Assembly (NCBI RefSeq): GCF_014692495.1
Contig: NZ_JACOIJ010000020.1
Span: 1 to 64,000, forward strand
Direction: 5' to 3'
Source: Sphingobacterium litopenaei
GTDB lineage: Bacteria > Bacteroidota > Bacteroidia > Sphingobacteriales > Sphingobacteriaceae
DNA length: 64,000 nt
A model generated the notes under the pieces. That model was not told where the DNA came from. It searched no databases and saw nothing but the letters and a program-made list of their open reading frames with translations. The position numbers were made by a program, and so were the translations under genes. Shown one piece after another: positions 57,001 to 64,000 of the stretch (the stretch's first letter is position 1; the number at the start of each line of letters is the position of its first letter).

Positions 57001-58577
57001 GAGCTTTCGCAACATTAATACATGCTTTAGACAGCACCAATAAAACCACGCAAAAGATGGAGGCTATCCATCGTTTTTTCGAACAGGCGGAAGATAAGGA
57101 TAAGCTATGGTTTTTGGCATTATTTAGCGGCAGAAGACCAAAACGAGCGGTGTCCACAACATTACTTCGGGAATGGGTTAAAGAAATTACGAATATTCCA
57201 GATTGGTTATTCCAAGAAGCCTATGCTTCCGTAGGTGATCTGGGAGAAACTATTTCCTTGTTACTACCTCAACCAACAGGGTATTTGGATTTTTCACTAG
57301 CGGAATGGATGGATAAAATAAATGCAATTTCAACTTATTCAGAGGAAGATAAAAAGAAGTTTATTCTAGACGTGTGGGATAATCTACCTCACCAAGAACG
57401 TTTTATTTTTAATAAATTATTGGGTGGAAGTTTTCGTTTAGGGATTTCCACCAAAGGTTTGATTAACGCGATTTCATCGTATTATAATTTGGAAGCAAGT
57501 GCGGTGTCGCATAGTATCATGGGCGAATGGACCGTAGAAAATTCCAAATTCGAACCTTTAATACATGGAGAATATATCGATAGTAATCTTTCCAAACCAT
57601 ACCCGTTTTGTTTGGCTTATCCCATTGAAGATGTCGATGCTACATTAGAAAATCTTGAAGATTGGCAAATAGAATATAAATGGGATGGTATCAGGGGACA
57701 GGTTATCAAAAGAAATGAAGAAATTTTTATTTGGTCGCGTGGAGAGGAATTGGTTACGGATCAATTTCCAGAAATTGTTGAAGAAATAAAAGGATGGGAA
57801 GGTAATTTTGTGTTGGATGGCGAAATATTAGCCATTTCGGAAGGGGAAATATTGAATTTTACGGCTTTGCAAAAAAGGTTAAATCGAAAAGTGTTGTCTA
57901 AGAAAATTTTAGAGGAAGTTCCCGTTGGTTTGTATCTATATGATATTTTGGAATTTAATCATCAAGATTTGCGAAACCAACCCATGAAAGAACGACGAAT
58001 TATCTTAGAAAATTTAGTGAAAGAAAATCCGTTAGAGCACATCAAAATCTCGCCAACTATACACACAGATAATCTAGAAGATTTGCGTCACATTAGAGAA
58101 CAGGCTCGGGATATTAACAGTGAAGGTCTAATGTTGAAGCATAAAGATTCAGTTTATCACGTGGGGCGTAAAAAAGGCGATTGGTGGAAATGGAAAATAG
58201 ATCCTCTGACTATAGATGCCGTTTTGATATATGCCCAAAAGGGAAGCGGACGTCGTAGCTCGCAGTATACGGATTATACCTTTGCAGTACGTGATGGTGA
58301 AAATTTGGTAACTATTGCTAAAGCTTATTCGGGGCTGACGGATAAAGAGATTCAGGAAGTAAGTCGTTTTGTGAACAAAAATGCCTTAGAGAAATTTGGA
58401 CCTGTGCGTACCGTGAAGCCTGAATTGGTATTCGAAATAGCCTTTGAAGGAATAGGTTGGAGTTTGAGGCATAAGGCTGGTGTAGCATTACGCTTTCCAC
58501 GTATTTTGCGTTGGCGCAAAGATAAAACCGTAGCAGAAATAGATGATTTGGAATCGGTAAAAAAATTAATTCATTAA
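56997..58577 (+). CDS. ATP-dependent DNA ligase of the ligase-associated cassette
   Basis: The 526-residue protein has an N-terminal DNA-binding domain (about 1-190), a nucleotidyltransferase domain with the adenylated Lys in EYKWDGIRGQ (about 225-234), DGEILA, GEGLMLKH-type motif (SEGLMLKHKDSVY) and WWKWKIDP, then an OB-fold. It belongs to the second, ATP-using bacterial ligase group that acts in damage repair rather than replication. The genome presumably also has the NAD-dependent LigA. It is coupled to the exonuclease upstream and the helicase downstream. Confidence 0.95.
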   Translation: MRAFATLIHALDSTNKTTQKMEAIHRFFEQAEDKDKLWFLALFSGRRPKRAVSTTLLREWVKEITNIPDWLFQEAYASVGDLGETISLLLPQPTGYLDFSLAEWMDKINAISTYSEEDKKKFILDVWDNLPHQERFIFNKLLGGSFRLGISTKGLINAISSYYNLEASAVSHSIMGEWTVENSKFEPLIHGEYIDSNLSKPYPFCLAYPIEDVDATLENLEDWQIEYKWDGIRGQVIKRNEEIFIWSRGEELVTDQFPEIVEEIKGWEGNFVLDGEILAISEGEILNFTALQKRLNRKVLSKKILEEVPVGLYLYDILEFNHQDLRNQPMKERRIILENLVKENPLEHIKISPTIHTDNLEDLRHIREQARDINSEGLMLKHKDSVYHVGRKKGDWWKWKIDPLTIDAVLIYAQKGSGRRSSQYTDYTFAVRDGENLVTIAKAYSGLTDKEIQEVSRFVNKNALEKFGPVRTVKPELVFEIAFEGIGWSLRHKAGVALRFPRILRWRKDKTVAEIDDLESVKKLIH

Positions 58578-58589
58578 CTTCATTCTATC

Positions 58590-61049
58590 TTGAGCAATTT
58601 TGAACAAACATCTGGTTATGAAATTGTGTCATCGTGGCTAAAAGATCACGGTCGAACTCCTTTTACCTTTCAACGCCAATCTTGGGAAAAAATCAATAAT
58701 GGATACTGTGGAATGGTGGTGGCACCTACGGGCTTTGGCAAAACCTATTCTGTTTTTCTGGGTGTTTTGATTGATTACATGAATCATCCAAATTCTTATA
58801 AAAAGGGTTTGAAGATGGTTTGGATTACGCCTTTGCGTTCTTTGGCAAAAGATTTAGCACGTGCTATGCAAGAAGCTATCGATCAGATTGGGTTAGATTG
58901 GGTAGTGGAGGTACGTAATGGAGATACCGATGTAAAAATTAAGCAACGACAAAGCAAGCAAATGCCTGATGTATTGTTGCTCACTCCCGAAAGCTGGCAT
59001 TTGCTTTTGGCTCAAAAAGGGAGAGACAAGTTCTTTGCACACCTTAAAGCTGTAGTTATTGATGAATGGCATGAATTATTAAGTAGTAAGCGAGGGGTAA
59101 TGGTCGAGTTGGCTACAGCTTATTTAAAATCTAAATTACCAAACCTATTAATTTGGGGGATTACGGCTACTATTGGAAATTTGGATGAAGCGATGCATGT
59201 ACTCATTCCTTACGCTGTTAAGAAAATTAAGATTATTGCCAAGGAGAAAAAGCTCATTGATGTTGTTTCGGTATTTCCGCCCGAGGTCGAGATATTACCT
59301 TGGGCAGGACATTTAGGTGGCAAACTCGTGGAGCAGGTGGTGCCGATAATTTTAGAAAGTAAATCTACCATCGTTTTTACCAATACACGAAGTCAAAGTG
59401 AATATTGGTATCAGCTGTTGTTGGGGGCTTATCCAGACTTTGCAGGACAATTAGCTTTACATCATGGATCGATAGATATACATATTCGCACTTGGATAGA
59501 AGAAGCGTTGAGTGAAGGAAAATTAAAAGCGGTGGTGTCCACTTCCTCTTTAGATCTTGGCGTGGATTTTAAACCGGTGGATACCGTGATTCAAGTTGGT
59601 TCGAGTAAAGGTGTGGCTCGTTTTATGCAACGGGCCGGGCGAAGTGGACACTCACCATTTGAGGTGTCAAAGATATATTTTGTGCCAACCCATTCGCTTG
59701 AACTTATCGAAGTAGCCGCACTTAAAGAAGCGGTTAAAATTAATCTGATTGAAGATCGTGAACCTTTGGTGCTTTGTTATGATGTATTAGTCCAGTTTCT
59801 CGTTTCTATAGCACTTGGCGGTGGTTTTACAAAGGATAAGTTGTATGAAGCTTTGAAAAAAACTTTTTCATTCCAATGGATGACAGCAGAGGATTGGGAT
59901 TGGTGTATTTCTTTTATAACGGTCGGAGGAAAGATTGGAAAGAATTATGAAGAATTTCATAAGGTTGTGAAGAATGAAGAAGGTCTTTATGTGGTCGAAA
60001 AAAGACGTATTGCTATGCTTCACCGGATGAATATTGGTGTGATTGTATCGGATGCCATGGTAAAAGTCAAATTCTTAGGTGGAGGATACATTGGCATGGT
60101 GGAAGAATATTTTATCACGAAATTAAAGCAAGGTGATAAGTTTATTTTGGCTGGTCGTGTTCTCGAACTGATTCGAATGAAGGAAATGACGGCTTATGTG
60201 CGTGCTTCACAAGGGAAAGCTATAACACCAAGCTGGCTCGGTGGAAGATTACCTTTGAGTTCTAATTTGGGGGGATTGTTGCGTAAGAAATTGGCAGACT
60301 CCAAAAATCCCAAATCCCGGGAAGAGGAACTCAAGTTTTTATATCCATTAGTAGCAAGTCAGGTTGACAAATCGCATATTCCTTCAGAAGATGAATTCCT
60401 GGTGGAAAAGATTAAAACCAAAGAAGGGTATCATCTTTTTATGTATCCTTTTGAGGGACGTCTTGTGCATGAAGTAATGTCTAGTTTGATGGCATATCGC
60501 ATCAGTCAGCTTTACCCGATCAGTTTTTCGATGGCCATGAATGATTACGGTTTTGAATTGTTTTCGGATACGGAAATTGTGCTTTCCGAGGAGCAACTAA
60601 AGCATATTCTTCGTAAAGAGGATTTAATGAAAGATGTAACAGCGAGTATTAATGCTACGGAAATGGCTAAGCGCAAATTCCGAGATATTGCGGTAGTAAG
60701 TGGCTATGTGATTCAAAATCAATACGGGAAACAACAAAATAATAAGTCTTTACAAGCTTCCTCAGGAATTATTTTTCAAGTTTTGGAAGAGCACGAACCT
60801 CATAATTTATTGCTTAAACAGGCTTACACGGAGGTTTTTAATCAACAGTTGGAAGAGCCTCGTTTAGTTCGAGCTTTTGAACGTATTAATTCTTCAACAA
60901 TCATTTATAAATTTGCAGAAAGTTTTACGCCGTTGAGTTTTCCGATCAAGGTGGATAGTCTACGTCAGTCGCTATCCAGTGAAGATATGGCTTCACGAAT
61001 TCAACGCATGCAGGAACAGAGTAAACGATTAAATAGGAAGCGTAGATGA
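58590..61049 (+). CDS. Ligase-associated DEXH-box DNA helicase (Lhr-like)
   Basis: The 819-residue SF2 helicase has Walker A VVAPTGFGKT (about 43-52), DEWH in the DExH box, the ITATIG motif III, and motif VI FMQRAGRSGHSP, then a long Lhr-type C-terminal region. The only possible start is TTG at 58590, 12 bases after the ligase stop; the next ATG lies inside the helicase core. It unwinds DNA in the same damage-response module. Confidence 0.93.
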   Translation: MSNFEQTSGYEIVSSWLKDHGRTPFTFQRQSWEKINNGYCGMVVAPTGFGKTYSVFLGVLIDYMNHPNSYKKGLKMVWITPLRSLAKDLARAMQEAIDQIGLDWVVEVRNGDTDVKIKQRQSKQMPDVLLLTPESWHLLLAQKGRDKFFAHLKAVVIDEWHELLSSKRGVMVELATAYLKSKLPNLLIWGITATIGNLDEAMHVLIPYAVKKIKIIAKEKKLIDVVSVFPPEVEILPWAGHLGGKLVEQVVPIILESKSTIVFTNTRSQSEYWYQLLLGAYPDFAGQLALHHGSIDIHIRTWIEEALSEGKLKAVVSTSSLDLGVDFKPVDTVIQVGSSKGVARFMQRAGRSGHSPFEVSKIYFVPTHSLELIEVAALKEAVKINLIEDREPLVLCYDVLVQFLVSIALGGGFTKDKLYEALKKTFSFQWMTAEDWDWCISFITVGGKIGKNYEEFHKVVKNEEGLYVVEKRRIAMLHRMNIGVIVSDAMVKVKFLGGGYIGMVEEYFITKLKQGDKFILAGRVLELIRMKEMTAYVRASQGKAITPSWLGGRLPLSSNLGGLLRKKLADSKNPKSREEELKFLYPLVASQVDKSHIPSEDEFLVEKIKTKEGYHLFMYPFEGRLVHEVMSSLMAYRISQLYPISFSMAMNDYGFELFSDTEIVLSEEQLKHILRKEDLMKDVTASINATEMAKRKFRDIAVVSGYVIQNQYGKQQNNKSLQASSGIIFQVLEEHEPHNLLLKQAYTEVFNQQLEEPRLVRAFERINSSTIIYKFAESFTPLSFPIKVDSLRQSLSSEDMASRIQRMQEQSKRLNRKRR

Positions 61050-61693
61050 TCATACACGAACAGGAAATTACCTGGGCACAACATACATTAATTCTTACCA
61101 ACAAAAAAGCAATCTATTGGCCGGCACAGAAAACATTGATCTTGTCGGATTTACATTTAGGCAAAGCAGCACACTTTCGAAGAAATGGTATTCCAATTCC
61201 TTCTCAAATCCACCAACGTGATTTGGATGTGTTGGAAAAGTTGCTGTTGCATTACACTGTGGATAAAGTAATTGTTGTAGGAGACTTGATTCATGCTCAC
61301 CAGAATGGAGAGGTATTGGATTTTAAGAATTTTTTGCAGCAGTTTTCGGAAATAGAATTTATTCTAATCAAAGGCAATCACGACCGAATCGCAGATCGGA
61401 AAATTTTGGATTTTGGTGTGAAAGCTGTTTGTAATACATTCCATCTCGATGGAATTGAATTTGTTCACGAACCTGAGAAATGTGCAGATTATCAAATTTC
61501 TGGACATATACATCCGGGTGTGACGGTGAGATTGCCTACAAATAAGCATTTCCGATTACCGTCTTATGTGGTTTCTGAAAATATGATTATTCTTCCAGCT
61601 TTCAGTCAGTTTACAGGTCTAGACACAAAACAATCCTTTGAAAAATCCGTGAATTATGCGATTTTGGATACAGGAATAATGGCGATTAAATAA
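61046..61693 (+). CDS. pdeM: Ligase-associated calcineurin-like nuclease
   Basis: The 215-residue metallophosphoesterase has the ordered metal motifs SDLHLGKAAHFRRNG, VVGDLIHA, KGNHDR and ISGHIHPG. This is the PdeM family, fourth gene of the cassette. It overlaps the helicase by four bases (ATGA). The name reflects gene order and family, and its exact substrate is not known from sequence. Confidence 0.92.
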   Translation: MIIHEQEITWAQHTLILTNKKAIYWPAQKTLILSDLHLGKAAHFRRNGIPIPSQIHQRDLDVLEKLLLHYTVDKVIVVGDLIHAHQNGEVLDFKNFLQQFSEIEFILIKGNHDRIADRKILDFGVKAVCNTFHLDGIEFVHEPEKCADYQISGHIHPGVTVRLPTNKHFRLPSYVVSENMIILPAFSQFTGLDTKQSFEKSVNYAILDTGIMAIK

Positions 61694-61829
61694 GCTATTT
61701 CTCAAACACGAATAGTTCTCCATAGGCATTAGGGTTATAAAATGTATTGCGGAATGATCTTATAATCTGAAAGGAGTTGAGATGGGGCAGTTTTATTTAT
61801 TTTAAATTCCTTAATGAGACCAATTCGCA

Positions 61830-62672
61830 TTACAAATCTAATTTCATTTCTAACAAATTAATCTTGTTTTCCCATCCTTGCTGCTCGAAAAAGTTCAGAG
61901 TGGAAGTGTCTTGCTCATCCACATTAATAATGTTCACATTAGGATTATTGTGTTGGCGAATGTGATTTATTAATGCTTTTGCAATGCCTTGGTGGCGGCT
62001 TTTAGTCGACACTGCGATTTGATGAATGCGTTTTGAAGCAGGATTATATATCGTATAACCTAGGAGTTCTTTTTTCCTGTATAAGGCATAAACCAAAAGT
62101 TTATCTAATATATTTCGAATAGATTGACTGGCATTTTGCCAACTCGGTTGAATGCTCCAAAAAGATTCAAGTAAATCCCAATCTATGTTATTTAAGCTTT
62201 CAACTTGAATGTCATTTGTCGTTGAATGCTCTTGGATTTGACCGAAATAGCTCCTTAAACGTCTAGTTGTCTTAAAGCCAACTTTCTCGTAGGATTTTTT
62301 CGCTGGCACATTGTTTTCTAAGACTTCTAAAATCACTTGGTTTATTCTCGCTTCTTTAAGTTGTGGTAATATATAGTCGTACATACCGAGCGTGATATGT
62401 TGACCTCGTTGTGAAGGAATTACTCCAGTTCCACCATTGTATACTCTTTTAATCCCCTTTTCTTCTCTATAGCAATGTAAAATGAAACAAACCAATTTGT
62501 TTTGGTAAAAAGCACCTACAGAATATTCGGGAGCATAATCTTCTGCCCGCAGTTTAGTCTGCATCTGCTCATAATTTAGTTGTAGGGGAATTGAATAATC
62601 CGAAAAAGCTTCGTTAAAAGTGTCAGTTATTTCTCTAATATCAATGTTTTCAAGTGTAGAAAAGTGAAGCAT
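61830..62672 (-). CDS. Tandem GNAT acetyltransferase
   Basis: The 280-residue protein holds two GNAT domains. The first (about 5-140) has the acetyl-CoA loop VIPSQRGQHITLGMYDYI and the NVPAKKSYEKVGFKTTRRL block; the second (about 160-280) has AVSTKSRHQGIAKALINHI and TLNFFEQQGW. Two-domain GNATs usually keep one active site. The acceptor is unknown. It ends a pair of GNAT genes, with the upstream one broken. Confidence 0.85.
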   Translation of the reverse strand: MLHFSTLENIDIREITDTFNEAFSDYSIPLQLNYEQMQTKLRAEDYAPEYSVGAFYQNKLVCFILHCYREEKGIKRVYNGGTGVIPSQRGQHITLGMYDYILPQLKEARINQVILEVLENNVPAKKSYEKVGFKTTRRLRSYFGQIQEHSTTNDIQVESLNNIDWDLLESFWSIQPSWQNASQSIRNILDKLLVYALYRKKELLGYTIYNPASKRIHQIAVSTKSRHQGIAKALINHIRQHNNPNVNIINVDEQDTSTLNFFEQQGWENKINLLEMKLDL

Positions 62673-62675
62673 TTT

Positions 62676-63220
62676 TTAAATGGAATAAAAATCATTTTTT
62701 AATAAACTATAAACTTCTAAATCCCTAAAGGTATCTTGGGCATAGATTTCTCTATCGCGTTCGATTCCTTCGAAATAAAAGCCTAATCTTTTGGGAATGT
62801 TACTGCTTGGAGTATTCCCTATTGCACATTTGATTTGAATGCGATTCATGTCCAATTCTTCAAAAGCAAAATGGCACAATGCTTTTACGCATTTAGTCAT
62901 AATTCCTTTGCCTTGTGCGTATTGCGACATCCAATATCCAATTTCTGTTTTTTTGTTGTGTGTATCCGAGCGAATAAAACCTATCAATCCATGATTTTCT
63001 CGGATTCCCAAATGGTGAACACATATTCAAAATTTGTTAATGGCGCATTGACAAGGGATAAGACATAGGCTTCGGTGTCACTCACTACTTTGGTCAACGG
63101 AACAAAGGGAAGCCATTGTCCTAAAAATTCACGTTCGCTGTCGATGAGCTCAAAAAGTGCACTAGCATCTTCGGATTGAATTTGTCTTAACTGTATATTT
63201 TCTGTGATTTCGATTTTCAT
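62676..63220 (-). pseudogene. Frameshifted RimJ/RimL-type GNAT acetyltransferase
   Basis: The N-terminal half reads in one frame from the ATG at 63220 (LRQIQSEDASALFELIDSER to NFEYVFTIW), and the C-terminal half in another (RENHGLIGFIRSD, AQGKGIMTKCVKAL, PSSNIPKRLGFYFEGIERD). The switch is at CCCAAA on the plus strand (63007-63012), where one extra base, for example a fourth G on the minus strand, would join them as YVFTIWGIRENHGLIGF. Restored length is about 181 residues, normal for RimJ/RimL-like enzymes. It is a mutation or a homopolymer sequencing error. Confidence 0.75.
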
Positions 63221-63345
63221 AGGCTATAGTTATAACGTAAATAACAATAATAAGCTACTTTGAAGCTGCTGTTTTTATTATGATTTAATATCAAAATTGT
63301 TTACTTTCAATTTCATCATAGAAAATGAATCGTATTTCAAAATAG

Positions 63346-63849
63346 TTATTTCTTTATTGGATTGCGACCAATAAATCTGTTTTCTCCTTTTAGAAATCCG
63401 ATGGCAAGGTGGATGTTTTTCAATAATGTTTCCTCTTTCTTCGCCGAGTTCAGGTAACGATTAATTTCTTTTTGAAGAGAAGGAGGTAAACTATCGAACA
63501 CTTTTCTTGCGATTTTATCATTTTCTAATGCTTCTTGAAATAAAATGGGCATTTGCACAGTGCGGTCCGTAGGATCAAAAGCAACGCTTATTTCCAAATT
63601 TTCAGCGATTCTTTTTGGCGAATTGGGCAACATTACAGTGTTAATGTATAATCTCCATTCTCCTTTATATTTGATCAATGTCTGTTTATAAGGTTAACTA
63701 TTCACTTTTCCGCAAATAGAAATAGGTCCTAATCTTTTTCCCGAATCTTGAAAAATTCGTTCTAAAATATCAGGCGGAACAGCTACAAATGGGTTTATTC
63801 CAATAATCTGTAGCTCGGCAGTAAATGTATATGCAGAATAATCAGTCAT
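63346..63849 (-). pseudogene. DUF1905/YdeI-OmpD-associated family gene with an in-frame stop
   Basis: From the ATG at 63849 the frame reads MTDYSAYTFTAELQIIG and on to CGKVNS, then TAA (63694-63696), and continues in the same frame as PYKQTLIKYKGEWRLYINT to 63346. The segment across the stop is the conserved VNGxPYxxTLxKYKGEWRLYIN region of DUF1905, where the stop takes the place of a residue such as Lys (AAA to TAA). Intact length would be about 167 residues: DUF1905 followed by the YdeI-type Omp-associated C-terminus (FDSLPPSLQKEINRYLNSAK). The family has no settled role. The change is a substitution, not an indel. Confidence 0.8.
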
Positions 63850-63943
63850 AACTCTTTGATTTATCTAATTTACGGACTTCTGATTATTATAGTTGTGTAT
63901 CAAAGGATTATTTGATCTTCAGAAGAAAAATTATTTTTTATTT

Positions 63944-63966
63944 TACTAAAAATTTTAGTATTTTTG
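63944..63966 (+). promoter_or_regulatory. Palindromic operator overlapping a -7 box at the window edge
   Basis: TACTAAAAATTTTAGTA (63944-63960) is a perfect palindrome with a one-base centre. TATTTTTG (63959-63966) fits the -7 consensus and overlaps its right end. An ATG follows at 63982. A repressor bound here would block the promoter. The regulator is not identified. Confidence 0.45.
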
Positions 63967-63981
63967 ATTTCAAATCACACT

Positions 63982-64000
63982 ATGATAATGGATCGTCTAG
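63982..64000 (+). CDS. Start of a gene running off the window
   Basis: ATGATAATGGATCGTCTAG reads M-I-M-D-R-L with no stop before the window ends, 15 bases after a -7-like box. Two ATGs are possible (63982 or 63988). Too little is present to name it. Confidence 0.35.

Noticed and set aside
61777..61965. Plus-strand frame between pdeM and the GNAT gene
   Set aside because: It needs a TTG start, overlaps the GNAT coding region and has no typical protein composition.

Overview
The window comes from a low-GC member of the Bacteroidota, most like Sphingobacteriaceae. The signs are a FecR/SusC/SusD outer-membrane uptake locus, Bacteroidota-type promoters (TTTG or TTG, 19-20 nt spacer, TAnnTTTG), A-rich ribosome binding sites rather than strong Shine-Dalgarno sequences, RNase Y beside zapA, and an M60-like peptidase. 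It is mostly ordinary chromosomal housekeeping sequence, with a few accessory loci. I found no rRNA, tRNA, CRISPR array, transposase or phage genes.

Left part (1-16 kb): a repeat-filled gene-free stretch and a DoxX-like gene, then a Sus-type locus. It holds an anti-sigma factor (fecR), susC with an STN signalling domain, susD, a catalytically degenerate endonuclease/exonuclease/phosphatase (EEP) lipoprotein, an intact EEP lipoprotein and, at the far end instead of the usual upstream position, an ECF sigma factor. Next comes an MscS-type channel followed by two small lipoproteins and a YgiC-like ATP-grasp ligase; the second lipoprotein looks like YgiB. A flavoprotein and several very small genes follow.

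Middle (16-43 kb): an Upf1-like helicase, the luxS-mtn pair of the activated methyl cycle, and an AT-rich orphan with a HEPN-type R-x4-H motif that runs into the purL terminator. A thiamine operon (thiS-thiC-tenI/thiE-like-thiD-thiE-thiG-thiH-thiF) lies behind a TPP riboswitch whose expression platform hides the thiS start codon, and a sulfatase gene is appended to it. Then come pheT, a coiled-coil gene, zapA, a 6S-like RNA and rny, a WYL regulator with a DinB-like gene, and aguB-aguA for putrescine synthesis. PurL and ThiC lie close together and both feed or use aminoimidazole ribotide.

Right part (43-64 kb): monomeric isocitrate dehydrogenase, two cold-shock-domain genes, lipoate ligase, a thioredoxin-fold protein, a TetR-nitroreductase operon with a clear operator, a patatin, and hisG-hisD. 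The his genes are preceded by a 19-codon leader peptide with five histidines and a terminator-like hairpin, a likely attenuator. After an M60-like peptidase comes a perfect 36-bp inverted repeat between a frameshifted membrane-protein gene and the four-gene ligase-associated DNA-damage cassette (exonuclease, ATP-dependent ligase, DEXH helicase, PdeM). The last 2 kb hold a tandem GNAT gene, a frameshifted GNAT gene and a DUF1905/YdeI-like gene with an in-frame stop, so this end shows several broken genes.
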